The notes: generated by a model from the letters alone, not told the origin. A stretch of 59,948 nt of DNA from an uncultured Lachnospiraceae bacterium (GCA_902775555.1 CACYMQ010000035.1:1-59948); one strand, 5' to 3'. Counted from the first letter of the stretch, positions 35,569 through 44,701 are shown. Made by a program: numbers and translations.

Positions 35569-35670
35569 GCACACATTCTTTGTAATTTCCTATCGTTTTC
35601 AAGGGAATAATGTGATATAATATTAAATTGGAAATTTGGATTTTTTGAAGGGACCGAGAGGGGCTGTTAT

Positions 35671-37212
35671 ATGGGCAATACCATAGACAAATTCTATGAT
35701 TTTCTGGAGCGTATGGTGAGTGTGACACATGACGCCGGAGGATTTGACAGGGAGAAGTATGTCCGGCTCGTGCAGGAGATCTGCGTATATTATGATCTGG
35801 CAAAGGGTGACGTGGAATTCTATAAGAATGTTTCATATGAGAAAAAAAAGGACGGCATCGTCTACTGTGACTTCGACAACGGGAAGGCGGACCGGATCCT
35901 GGTTCAGACCAGAGTTGTATCTGCAACCCAGGCTGTGATCAAGGGAACCATTTATGTTTCCGAGGATAGAGGAACCGTGAGTGATACGGATAAGCTGCGG
36001 ATCGGGCTGCTTCTGAATCTGATCCTGGCTTTCGTAAGCAGGCGTCGTCTGCTGGTCAGTCTGGAACAGTTCGGATTTACGGATCTGGAAGGATATCCGA
36101 ATTTCCGGGCCTTTGCACGGTATCTTGAGATCCATAACGATAGAGACCATTTAAAGGATAAATGTGCATTTCAGTATGATCTGCACAATTTCACCATGGT
36201 GAATGAAGAGATCGGCCGTGAGAACGGAAATGTGGTCATGAGGAACTATCATCGCATGGTTGCGGAAGCCTGCGGTGAAGAGGGGATCGTATGCCGGCTG
36301 GGAGGCGATAAGTTCATCGGAGTCTATCCGAGGAACAGAGAAGAGAAAGTTCTGGAGATCTTTTCAGGAGTTCCGGTCACTTTTACGGGGCTCGAGGAAC
36401 GGAGGATCTTCCTGTCCGCGGCTGTGGGGATCTTTCGTATTCCGGAGGGATTTGTGCTTCGGAATAATGGGGATGTCATGGACAAGATCGCCATGACAGG
36501 TGCGATCGCAAAGAAGCAGGAGGACGGGGCCGTCGTTTTCTATGATGAGAAGATGAAGGCCATGAGGGGACATATGCACTGGGTGCAGAGCAAGTTCCGA
36601 AGGGCTCTGGAAGCGGAAGAATTCCGGGTTTACTATCAGCCGAAGGTGAATATCCATACCAAAGAGATCGTGGGAGCCGAGGCTCTGTGCCGCTGGTTCC
36701 ATAAGGATCAGCTGATCCCGCCCCTGGATTTTATACCCATCCTGGAGCAGAATACGGATATCTGCGATCTGGATTTCTATATGCTGGATCATGTCTGCAG
36801 GGATATACGAAGACGGCTGGACGAAGGAAGGCATGTGGTCCGGATCTCCGTGAATCTTTCAAGAAAACACCTGGTGGATGTGGATCTTCAGGAACATATC
36901 ATGAGCATTATCGACCGGTATGACATACCGCATCAGTTTATCGAGATCGAACTTACCGAGACCACAACGGACGTGAGATTCCGTGATCTGAAGAGGGTTG
37001 TCAGCGGTCTGCAGGAACAGGGGATATCCATGGCAGTGGATGACTTCGGTATAGGCTATTCCTCCCTGAACCTGATACGTGAGATCCCCTGGGACGTACT
37101 GAAGATCGACAAGTGTTTCGTACCCCAGGATGATGACCAGTCAAGCAGTATCACAAATGTAATGTTCCGGCACGTGGCATTTCGACAGGCCGTTACCGGT
37201 GGAAGAGTTTGA
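35671..37212 (+). CDS. GGDEF-EAL protein with degenerate GGDEF and truncated EAL domain
   Basis: 513 residues, cytoplasmic. Residues 1-125 form an unrecognised sensory domain. The GGDEF motif is replaced by GGDKF (211-215), so cyclase activity is doubtful. The EAL domain has EAL at 337-339, ELTETTTD, and VDDFGIGYSSLN, but after KIDKCFVPQ and ITNVMFRHV the reading frame shifts and stops. The expected segment with the catalytic AEGVE-type motif is missing, and the normal family ending reappears out of frame at 37178-37243. An internal deletion of roughly 150 nt is inferred. It is unlikely to hydrolyse c-di-GMP as it stands. Confidence 0.85.
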   Translation: MGNTIDKFYDFLERMVSVTHDAGGFDREKYVRLVQEICVYYDLAKGDVEFYKNVSYEKKKDGIVYCDFDNGKADRILVQTRVVSATQAVIKGTIYVSEDRGTVSDTDKLRIGLLLNLILAFVSRRRLLVSLEQFGFTDLEGYPNFRAFARYLEIHNDRDHLKDKCAFQYDLHNFTMVNEEIGRENGNVVMRNYHRMVAEACGEEGIVCRLGGDKFIGVYPRNREEKVLEIFSGVPVTFTGLEERRIFLSAAVGIFRIPEGFVLRNNGDVMDKIAMTGAIAKKQEDGAVVFYDEKMKAMRGHMHWVQSKFRRALEAEEFRVYYQPKVNIHTKEIVGAEALCRWFHKDQLIPPLDFIPILEQNTDICDLDFYMLDHVCRDIRRRLDEGRHVVRISVNLSRKHLVDVDLQEHIMSIIDRYDIPHQFIEIELTETTTDVRFRDLKRVVSGLQEQGISMAVDDFGIGYSSLNLIREIPWDVLKIDKCFVPQDDDQSSSITNVMFRHVAFRQAVTGGRV

Positions 37213-37243
37213 AAGCCGGCTGGACTCCGGAAGTTACGAATAG
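37178..37243 (+). pseudogene. Out-of-frame C-terminal remnant of the EAL domain
   Basis: In the frame shifted by one base relative to the preceding gene, the sequence reads HFDRPLPVEEFESRLDSGS and ends with TAG at 37241-37243. FxRPLPxxEFE is the standard end of EAL domains of this type. It overlaps the last codons of the truncated gene. Confidence 0.8.
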
Positions 37244-37276
37244 AAGACCGGCATTCCCGCCGGTTGGGAGGATAAA

Positions 37277-37711
37277 ATGGAATATCGGTTTTACGGATGG
37301 CAGCAGGCGACGGTTCCTGCAGTCAGTGCGGAATACCCCGGGATCCTGACTCCGCGCGGTCTCTATGACGCACTATGCTCCGTATGGTGTGAGTATACAT
37401 GTGCGCCCCGGCTCCGGGAGGAATGGAGCATGGAGAATCAGACCCTCGGTCAGTGCTCCATAACCGCATTTCTTGTACAGGATATCTTCGGAGGAGAGGT
37501 CTATGGGATCCTTCGTCCCGGAGGTAATTATCATTGCTACAACGTTGTGGGTGATGCTGTATTCGATCTGACTTCGGAGCAGTTCGGGGATGAGATACTT
37601 TCTTACCGGGACAATCCCCTTCAGACGAGGGAGGAGCATTTCCGGAAGGAAGAGAAACGTCAGCGTTATGAATACCTGAGGAAAAGCCTGAAGGACATGC
37701 TAATGAAATAA
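37277..37711 (+). CDS. Small YunG-like protein
   Basis: 144 residues, no signal peptide or membrane segment. The conserved order is Cys in LGQCSITAFLVQD, His in GNYHCYNVV and Asp in VFDLTSEQF. This resembles YunG-type proteins of Bacillus and has the Cys-His-Asp layout of a papain-like fold, though activity is not proven. It lies 65 nt after the EAL gene and 14 nt before the LacI-EAL gene, possibly in one transcript. I cannot assign a role. Confidence 0.6.
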   Translation: MEYRFYGWQQATVPAVSAEYPGILTPRGLYDALCSVWCEYTCAPRLREEWSMENQTLGQCSITAFLVQDIFGGEVYGILRPGGNYHCYNVVGDAVFDLTSEQFGDEILSYRDNPLQTREEHFRKEEKRQRYEYLRKSLKDMLMK

Positions 37712-37725
37712 TAGATGGTGACACT

Positions 37726-40700
37726 ATGACAGAGAAACAGATCGCAGTGCTGATGGCGCAGCCGGATGAGCCCTATCAGCAGGAACTGATCAGGGGAATG
37801 ATGGAGAAGGCAGAGGAATTCAATTGCCGGATCACGGTCTTCTCCATGTATATCAAATATCAGAATAATGAAGAACGTGAGGTAGGGGATTCGAATATCT
37901 ATAATCTGATCCCGTATCAATTATTTGATGCCGTCGTTCTTTTCTCGGATCTGATACAGACCCCCGGAGTGGAGCGGAAATTGCAGGAGAAGATCCATCG
38001 GGAGTTTCACGGCCCGGTGATCTGTGTCGATATGGACAGCGAGTATTTTTACAGCTTCTGGACGGACGGATATGACTCGGTGTATGCGGAGGTCTCTCAC
38101 CTCATCGAGGTACATCGGAAGAAGGATATCGCTTATCTTACGGGACGAAAGAATCATGTACATTCCGTACGGCGCCTTCAGGCTTATCAGGATGCCATGG
38201 AGGCCCATGGTCTCAGCGTGCGGAAGGACAGGATATTCTATGGGGATTTCTGGTATACCAGCGGAACGGGCTGTGCGGAGGTACTGCTGAGACACAGAAA
38301 CGAACTCCCGGAAGCTGTGGTCTGTGCCAATGACTGTATGGCGATCGGACTCGCAGAGGCGCTGGATAAAAACGGAGTGAAGATCCCGAAGGATATCCTG
38401 GTGGCGGGATACGGAACATCCAAAGAAGGACAGGCAAGTCCCACTTCCCTGACCTCCACATATATACCGGCTCCCTACTACGGAGGGTATGTTCTGGAGA
38501 CTGCAATGAAAATGCTTCGGGGAGAGGAGCCGGAAGAGCCCCATGCGGAAGGCGCACTCTTCGTGGGCGAAAGCTGTGGCTGTCATCCGAAGATGGATTT
38601 CCTGAATACCAGGAGAGCAGGATGGAGGACCAAGGATTCCGAGGAAGGACATGAGTCGATCCATAATCATCTTCTCGAGGATCTCATGCTGGCTACCTCT
38701 TTCAAAGAACTGCTCCACACAGCCTATGAATCCATTCATTACCTTCGGGAGATCCGGGGGCTGGATATCTGTCTGGATCCGGTATGGATGAATGCGGAAC
38801 AGTTGATACAGCAGGGCTTCCGGAACGTGGGTTATCCGGAGCAGATGGTGAGTGTCCTTTCCTATGATTCGGAGGACAGCTCCCGCTGCAAGGTGGGATT
38901 TGATCATTTGTTCCCCACATCGACTCTCTTTCCGAACCGGGAAGAGGAGGGACGGCTCACCTATGTAATGCCCCTCTTCTTTGAGGAGAAATCCTTTGGA
39001 TATGCACTCCTTCGATATACGGAGGAGTCCGCAGGATATGAGTCAGTGACCAGACTCTGGTTGAATACACTGATGCAGGGGATCGAAGCCTTCAGAAGAG
39101 AACTGATCATCCATCATCTGGAGAAACAGAATGCTGTCTATCCGGTAAAGACCTACTCCGCAAATACCGGTGATGATACGGTGGATACCAGTGGTCTTTC
39201 AGATGAAGAGATCGAGGAGATGGATGAAGTAAAGCGGATCCTGGACGAGAATCTGCTGACCTATTATTTCCAGCCCATCGTGAATTCCATAGACGGAGAG
39301 ATCTATTCCTATGAAGCACTGATGCGGTCCGGCACGGAGAAGAAGATCTCACCCCTGTCTATCCTGCATTACGCGGATCTTCTCCACAGGCTGCCCGACG
39401 TGGAGAAGGCGACCTTCCGGAATGTCCTCGATATATATGCCAATCACAGGAAATGGTTCGGAGAGAAAAAGGTCTTTATCAACAGCATTCCGGGCTGCGA
39501 ACTGAAGTACAGTGATTTTGTCGGCGTGGAGCAGCAGCTCATGGAAAATGCGGATCATGCGGTTGTTGAGCTGACGGAGCAGGCGGAACTCACGGACGAG
39601 AAACTGGGCTTCATGAAAAGCCAGTATAAGAAGCTGGGCGTGCAGATGGCTGTCGACGATTACGGGACCGGCTATTCCAATGTCAGCAATCTGCTCCGGT
39701 ATATGCCGGATTACGTGAAGATCGACCGGTCGCTTCTTTCGGAGATACAGAACAGCCTTCAGAAGCAGCATTTTGTAAGAGAGATCATAGATTTCTGTCA
39801 TTCAAATGAGATCATGGCCCTTGCCGAGGGAGTTGAAACGAAGGAGGAACTGCGGACGGTGATCCTCCTGGGCGCGGATCTGATCCAGGGATACTATGTC
39901 GCACGACCGAATCCGGAGGTCCTTCAGTCGGTAAACAGCCAGGTAAGAATGGAGATCAGCCGGTTCCATCAGGAGAAAGAGGATGGCTCTCTGGATGAGA
40001 CCTATATGGCCGGTAGTACCAACCGGATCTCCCTCTCCAGACTGGCAAGGGAGAAGAAGTCCACGATCCTGATCGGTGACAAGGATGCAACCTTCCGGGA
40101 TATCACCATCGTGGGAACTCCGGGGGAAGAAGCCGGAATCCACATCGAGGTTATGGAAGGCTTTGACGGAAGGATCACTCTGGAAAATGCATGCCTTTCG
40201 AATATCAAGATGAGACCCTGTATCCTCATGGCGGAAAACACTCACGTGACCCTGTGTCTGAACGGGGAGAATCGTATGACCGGCGGAGGGATCCGTGTTC
40301 CGGAGGATTCCGGGCTTGCGGTGGAAGGAGATGGAAGCCTGAAGATCTCTCTGGCAGGGTCGGAACTGTATGCTATCGGTAACTCCGCTGACAGAGGACA
40401 CGGAAATCTGGAATTCTATCAGGACGGTGAACTGATCATAGAAGCGGACGGACAGACCACCATAGGCATCGGTTCCGGTATGGGTGGAAATACGGCGATC
40501 CATAAAGGAAAGTACACGATCCGTATGAGCGGAGACGAGGGTGTGGCTATCGGATCCCTCAGGGGGAACCAGCCCATTAAGATCCATGACTGTGATATGA
40601 AGATCTCCACCAAATTCTATAAGGGTGCTTATATCGGAAATGTGGAAGGGGATGCTTTCGTGAAGATATGGAGATCCCTGGTCCGCTTTAACTGCAGCGG

Positions 40701-41046
40701 AGGGATGGTTTCCGTCATCGGGTCCCTGTCCGGAAGCATGGCGGAGATTGAAATGAATGATCTTGCCGTTTACATCGATATCAGTTCGGAGCACAGTACC
40801 GGCATCGGCAGTCTGCTGGGAGCCACCAGGATCCGTTTCGGTTCCGCCGGCTTCAATTATAAAGGTGCGGGAAGACAGGCGCTGGTATACGGAGGCGATG
40901 GTGAGGATACGGAGATCGAGCTGAACAGCGTGGATGTGGTAGTCGATCTTCATTCCGATCTGGGGAGATTGACAAATGCCCCGAAGGAAAAGATAAAGAT
41001 GTCCTATGGACGTTCGGTTGTGACCATAAACGGACAGGAACAGTAA
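37726..41046 (+). CDS. LacI-type sugar-sensor / EAL phosphodiesterase / beta-solenoid protein
   Basis: 1106 residues, soluble, no signal peptide and no DNA-binding helix. Residues 1-290 are a LacI/GalR-type ligand-binding domain (VVCANDCMAIGLAEALDKNG, ILVAGYGT, GESCGCH). A linker domain to about 500 is followed by an EAL domain with YEALMRSG near 530, VDDYGTGYSNVSN, and LAEGVETKEEL near 700, so it should degrade c-di-GMP. Residues 760-1106 are short Gly/Asn-rich strands repeating about every 20 residues (VAIGSL, AYIGNV, SVIGSL, TGIGSL), which suggests a right-handed beta-solenoid. Tail to tail with a sensor of the same type carrying GGDEF. Confidence 0.85.
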   Translation: MTEKQIAVLMAQPDEPYQQELIRGMMEKAEEFNCRITVFSMYIKYQNNEEREVGDSNIYNLIPYQLFDAVVLFSDLIQTPGVERKLQEKIHREFHGPVICVDMDSEYFYSFWTDGYDSVYAEVSHLIEVHRKKDIAYLTGRKNHVHSVRRLQAYQDAMEAHGLSVRKDRIFYGDFWYTSGTGCAEVLLRHRNELPEAVVCANDCMAIGLAEALDKNGVKIPKDILVAGYGTSKEGQASPTSLTSTYIPAPYYGGYVLETAMKMLRGEEPEEPHAEGALFVGESCGCHPKMDFLNTRRAGWRTKDSEEGHESIHNHLLEDLMLATSFKELLHTAYESIHYLREIRGLDICLDPVWMNAEQLIQQGFRNVGYPEQMVSVLSYDSEDSSRCKVGFDHLFPTSTLFPNREEEGRLTYVMPLFFEEKSFGYALLRYTEESAGYESVTRLWLNTLMQGIEAFRRELIIHHLEKQNAVYPVKTYSANTGDDTVDTSGLSDEEIEEMDEVKRILDENLLTYYFQPIVNSIDGEIYSYEALMRSGTEKKISPLSILHYADLLHRLPDVEKATFRNVLDIYANHRKWFGEKKVFINSIPGCELKYSDFVGVEQQLMENADHAVVELTEQAELTDEKLGFMKSQYKKLGVQMAVDDYGTGYSNVSNLLRYMPDYVKIDRSLLSEIQNSLQKQHFVREIIDFCHSNEIMALAEGVETKEELRTVILLGADLIQGYYVARPNPEVLQSVNSQVRMEISRFHQEKEDGSLDETYMAGSTNRISLSRLAREKKSTILIGDKDATFRDITIVGTPGEEAGIHIEVMEGFDGRITLENACLSNIKMRPCILMAENTHVTLCLNGENRMTGGGIRVPEDSGLAVEGDGSLKISLAGSELYAIGNSADRGHGNLEFYQDGELIIEADGQTTIGIGSGMGGNTAIHKGKYTIRMSGDEGVAIGSLRGNQPIKIHDCDMKISTKFYKGAYIGNVEGDAFVKIWRSLVRFNCSGGMVSVIGSLSGSMAEIEMNDLAVYIDISSEHSTGIGSLLGATRIRFGSAGFNYKGAGRQALVYGGDGEDTEIELNSVDVVVDLHSDLGRLTNAPKEKIKMSYGRSVVTINGQEQ

Positions 41047-41057
41047 CGGAGAACATG

Positions 41058-41088
41058 AAAAGGAGCGGTCGATGTGACCGCTCTTTTC
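41058..41088. terminator. Bidirectional terminator between the EAL and GGDEF sensor genes
   Basis: AAAAGGAGCGGTC and GACCGCTCTTTT form a 12-bp stem around GATGT. Flanking A and T runs let it work for both converging genes. Confidence 0.85.
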
Positions 41089-41121
41089 TGATGTGCGCCA
41101 TGGGGAAGATATTCCACCCGG

Positions 41122-43080
41122 TCATCCGGCAGCGCCCGGTTTGGGCTGCTCCTTCTTCAGACGTTTTATTGTATACATCTTATCATCGGCAGTCTTCAGA
41201 GCCTTCATGATATCCAGGTCATCTCCCAGTGTGGCCGTGTAGATACCGGTACTTGTGGTGATGGTATAGGGAAGATCGGAATGAAGGTTGAAGTCCTCCA
41301 GAAGGAAATCGATCTGCTTTGCAATGGCCTCCGCATCACATTCTCCGATGATGACGGAGAACAGTTCGTCGCCGCCGAAGCGGGCGGAGAGCGCTTCCTT
41401 CGGGCAGGATTCCGTCAGTGCCGAAGCGACTGCCGCTATGGCACGGTCTCCTTCCGCATGACCGAAATTATCATTGATATATTTCAGCCCGTCAAGGTCC
41501 GACATGATCATGGTAAAGGGCTTTCCCTGATTCTCCTCTTTGTTCCGGACCTCCTGAAATACCTTCTGGAAACCGAGACGATTATATAATCCGGTAAGTG
41601 CATCATGCTTATACATATCATCCATCTGTTTCAGAAGATGTCTCTGATACTGCAGGTTGATGAAGGTTCCGATCCCCATGCTGATGGCATTTGTCACAAT
41701 GGACGCACGTGAGTAATCGGTAATGGTGAAGTCCGGGAAAAAGAAGCACTCGAATCCGATGGGCTTGTTCATGTAATCCAGCGCACTGAAGATCAGAGGA
41801 TATTTCGAATCTGTCAGCTTGATGATCCGGTCGCGGTAATTCCCTGCCAGAACGGTTTCCTTTGTATTTACTTCCGTATCGAAGAACAGTTCCTTTGGCA
41901 GCGGAGCTTCATCCTGCCGTCCTGTTTCCTGATATTTCATCTCCGCGTATTCGGAATCGAAGAGCAGATGGAAGTCGGGAGTGTGATCCCGGTCAGACTC
42001 AGTCATGAAATAATTATCCTTCAGCTCAAAGATGTTACGGTTTATGATCGTAAGGGAGTACCAGGTCTTATAATTGAGGATATGGGATGCCATTTCCCAC
42101 AGACTGCTGCTGGTCTCCATATTTGAAGAGATCTCATACAGGATCCGCATATCGTCCTGATGTCGATAGAAGTTGTTGTTAAAACTGGAAACCAGGCTCT
42201 GGGTAGAGGATGCGTGGCTTTCACAGCCACAGGATTCGTTCGGGATGAAAAACGGTTCGATGAAAGTGTCCTGTATCTCTTCTCCGGCGGCCGCACGAAG
42301 CGCCAGTTTGCCGGATGCCTCCGCAAGCAGGGGAATGACACAGCTGGCAGTCGTGATCTTGGGCGTGGTGAAGAATACTTCATCGTAGCCGTCGAAGCCC
42401 GAGACAAGTACATCTTCGGGAACCCGGTATCCGGCTTTTTGAAGCGAATCGATGACGTTGATGGCCATGATATCATTTGCACAGATGATCGCATCCGGGA
42501 TCACATCCCTCTTCAGGATCTTCTGCATGGCTACCTTTGTGGGATCGGCCCAGAAGTGTCCGTAACTCAGCATGCTGTTATCAAAAGGGATCCCGTTTTC
42601 GGCCAGTACCTTTTTGAAGATCTCGATCCTCTGATCCGAGAAGAAATTATCCGGCAGACCGGCCATGATATGCGGGCGCTTTACCTGATGATGCTCGATG
42701 ATGTGACGGGTAACGGTTTCAAAACCCGAGGCATAGTCGAAACTGACCTGGGTCGTGCCTTCGTAGTGCCCGTCCACAATGATGACGGGGACATCCGCAT
42801 CTTTTGCCCTGTCAATGATGCGATTGGAAATGGTATGACTCTTGATCTTTTCATCCAGGATGAGGATACAGTCCAGATCCTCATACGGAAGAAGATCGAA
42901 GATATAGGTTTCCGCCGGGATCATTTCTTCTTCCCAATAAATGTCATTATTGATCGTGAAGATCATAAGGGCACAGGAATCCTCCTGCAGAGTCCGGTTC
43001 AACAACTGAATATAGTTGAAGATCTGCAGATCATAGATCCTTGACGCACATAATGCAATTAGTTTTTTTCCATTTATCAT
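41122..43080 (-). CDS. LacI-type sugar-sensor / GGDEF diguanylate cyclase
   Basis: 652 residues, soluble. Residues 1-285 are a LacI-like ligand-binding domain without a DNA-binding helix (AIICANDIMAINVIDSLQKAG, ending NESCGCES, the same ending as in the EAL neighbour). A middle GAF-like region follows, then a GGDEF domain from about 490 (KHDALTGLYNRLGF) with active-site FGGDEL at 568-573. It should make c-di-GMP in response to an internal ligand, probably a sugar. It ends 76 nt from the end of the LacI-EAL gene. A weak ribosome site (GGGATC) precedes the ATG. Confidence 0.88.
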   Translation of the reverse strand: MINGKKLIALCASRIYDLQIFNYIQLLNRTLQEDSCALMIFTINNDIYWEEEMIPAETYIFDLLPYEDLDCILILDEKIKSHTISNRIIDRAKDADVPVIIVDGHYEGTTQVSFDYASGFETVTRHIIEHHQVKRPHIMAGLPDNFFSDQRIEIFKKVLAENGIPFDNSMLSYGHFWADPTKVAMQKILKRDVIPDAIICANDIMAINVIDSLQKAGYRVPEDVLVSGFDGYDEVFFTTPKITTASCVIPLLAEASGKLALRAAAGEEIQDTFIEPFFIPNESCGCESHASSTQSLVSSFNNNFYRHQDDMRILYEISSNMETSSSLWEMASHILNYKTWYSLTIINRNIFELKDNYFMTESDRDHTPDFHLLFDSEYAEMKYQETGRQDEAPLPKELFFDTEVNTKETVLAGNYRDRIIKLTDSKYPLIFSALDYMNKPIGFECFFFPDFTITDYSRASIVTNAISMGIGTFINLQYQRHLLKQMDDMYKHDALTGLYNRLGFQKVFQEVRNKEENQGKPFTMIMSDLDGLKYINDNFGHAEGDRAIAAVASALTESCPKEALSARFGGDELFSVIIGECDAEAIAKQIDFLLEDFNLHSDLPYTITTSTGIYTATLGDDLDIMKALKTADDKMYTIKRLKKEQPKPGAAG

Positions 43081-43295
43081 TTTGATCCCAACGTATGTTT
43101 TTTAGCATATACATTACACATTATATCACCATCCCTTCCGTCCTTCAATAGTATGAAAATGGTGAAGAACAGAGATTTTTTGTCAAAAAAACGGGTGAGA
43201 TCCCGGCTTTGTTCGCTTATGTGGTATGTAAGCTTTTGTTCGACCCCAAGATATGGGAATTAAAAAAAAGATGACAGAAAAGTTGTATTTCCATA

Positions 43296-43336
43296 TCGAA
43301 AAATAAAAACAAATGTAGTATAATAGAACTACATTT
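43296..43336 (+). promoter_or_regulatory. Palindromic operator over the -10 box of the EPKK-repeat gene
   Basis: AAATGTAGT (43311-43319) and ACTACATTT (43328-43336) form a perfect 9-bp inverted repeat. The -10 box TATAAT (43319-43324) lies between the arms, and the -35 position has only TCGAAA (43296-43301). The AT-rich gap 43081-43360 also holds the start region of the divergent cyclase gene; nothing else is recognised in it. Confidence 0.65.
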
Positions 43337-43360
43337 ACGTAAATTGGAGGGGGTTTGTGT

Positions 43361-44626
43361 ATGAAACCATTCAGGAATGCCTATGAAGCGATCAAAAGAT
43401 TGCTTTCCAAAATATTCTCAAAGGAGGAACAGGGGGTAGAAAACCAGCCCGGACCGAAGGCCGAACCGACACCGGAACCTGCCCCGAAGCCTGCTCCGGA
43501 GCCGAAGAAGGAGACAAAACCGGAGCCGAAGAAGGAGGAAAAGCAGGAGCCGAAGAAGGAAGCAAAGCCGGAGCCGAAGAAGGAAGCAAAGCCGGAGCCG
43601 AAGAAGGAAGCAAAACAGGAGCCGAAGAAGGAGGCAAAGCCGGAGCCGAAGAAGGAGGCGAAAGCAGAGCCCAAGAAGCCGGCGCAGAAGAAGTCCGAAA
43701 AGACTGCGGAAGAGGATATGGAGGCATATGTTCGGGAGTCCGAGCGTAAGGAGCAGGCAGCCTATGCGGCGGAGGCAAAGCGTCGTGCAGAGCGTGCTGC
43801 CAAGCGTGAAGCGGAGGAGAAGAAAGCCGAACAGAGAGCCGCCAGAAGAGAGATGGAAGCACAGGCCGGTATGGGTGTAAGGCGTGTGACCGATCCTGTA
43901 ACAGGTGAAGAGGTTCCTCTCGGAGCACTTCCTTCCAGAGCCACATATCTTAAAAAGTACAGCAAGATCGCATCCACATCCGACGATGTGATCCTTTCCG
44001 TCAATTCCATTCTCAGACATCCGGATATGCCGAAGAATATCGTTATCCTGGGTAAGAACGGATTCGGTACCGTAAGAGTCGGTGAGGATTTTGCCCGCAG
44101 CTTCTATGCAATGGAGCTGGTAAAATCCGATAAGATCGCAAAGATCAGGGCAAAGCAGCTGAACAAGATCAGTCTGGAGAAGCTGGACGGTCTGAAGGGC
44201 GGATGTCTGATCATCGAGAACGCAGGTCTGGTTCAGCCGGAGAAGCTGGTTGAGGTCATTAAGAATGCGGAACCCGATGTGAACGATTATGTAGTGATCC
44301 TGACGGGCGAGATCGACTCCCTGGCGCGTTTCTTCGAGGACAATCAGGAGATCGTGGATCAGTTCATTTATCTGGTCGGTATCCACAAGATCAAAGAGAA
44401 GGGAATGCTCTCCCTGGCACGCGGCTATATCAAGGAGAAGGGTTATACCGCAGACAAGCCTGTATATGAGCAGCTGAAGGAATCCCTGCAGGGAATGGAG
44501 GCCGGAAATATCGACCGGTTCCTCGAGTTCCTGGATAAGGTTATGGAGACTGCCGACAGCCGTGAAGCCTCCGAGGGCAACGGCGGACGTCACGAAGTAC
44601 TTGTAGAGGATGTACGTCGTGCATAA
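43361..44626 (+). CDS. EPKK-repeat protein with degenerate AAA-type ATPase domain
   Basis: 421 residues. After a short amphipathic start (NAYEAIKRLLSKIFSK) come eight copies of an 8-residue repeat EPKKEAKP (47-110), then a long charged helix rich in Ala, Glu, Arg (to about 175). Residues 185-421 look like an AAA module of the SpoVK/CbxX class, but the Walker A reads GKNGFGTV (231-238) without Lys-Thr, and the Walker B region reads GCLIIENAG, with Asn in place of Asp-Glu. It probably does not hydrolyse ATP and may act as a scaffold. GGAGGG precedes ATG43361. Function unknown. Confidence 0.65.
   Translation: MKPFRNAYEAIKRLLSKIFSKEEQGVENQPGPKAEPTPEPAPKPAPEPKKETKPEPKKEEKQEPKKEAKPEPKKEAKPEPKKEAKQEPKKEAKPEPKKEAKAEPKKPAQKKSEKTAEEDMEAYVRESERKEQAAYAAEAKRRAERAAKREAEEKKAEQRAARREMEAQAGMGVRRVTDPVTGEEVPLGALPSRATYLKKYSKIASTSDDVILSVNSILRHPDMPKNIVILGKNGFGTVRVGEDFARSFYAMELVKSDKIAKIRAKQLNKISLEKLDGLKGGCLIIENAGLVQPEKLVEVIKNAEPDVNDYVVILTGEIDSLARFFEDNQEIVDQFIYLVGIHKIKEKGMLSLARGYIKEKGYTADKPVYEQLKESLQGMEAGNIDRFLEFLDKVMETADSREASEGNGGRHEVLVEDVRRA
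43499..43690 (+). repeat. Eight 24-bp coding repeats (EPKK octapeptide)
   Basis: Units begin GAGCCGAAGAAGGA and repeat every 24 bp, with the last one diverged. The minus strand has a matching open frame rich in FGSGFASF, which is a by-product of the repeat. Confidence 0.85.
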
Positions 44627-44656
44627 TTAACCGGATCGGTTTTATAAGAGTATAGG

Positions 44657-44690
44657 AAAGATCTCTGCTGTGCGGAGGTCTTTCTTTTTT
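44657..44690 (+). terminator. Terminator before hisS
   Basis: AAAGATCTCTGC pairs with GCGGAGGTCTTT (12 bp with two G-T pairs) around TGT, followed by CTTTTTT. Confidence 0.85.
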
Positions 44691-44701
44691 CGGGGATTGG
44701 T

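Noticed and set aside
35508-35660. Purine riboswitch upstream of xpt
   Set aside because: The leader after the predicted promoter is too short and has no conserved core; only a palindromic promoter spacer is seen.
43381-43674. Minus-strand open frame rich in FGSGFASF repeats
   Set aside because: It is the complement of the EPKK-coding repeats; no ribosome site and no start context.
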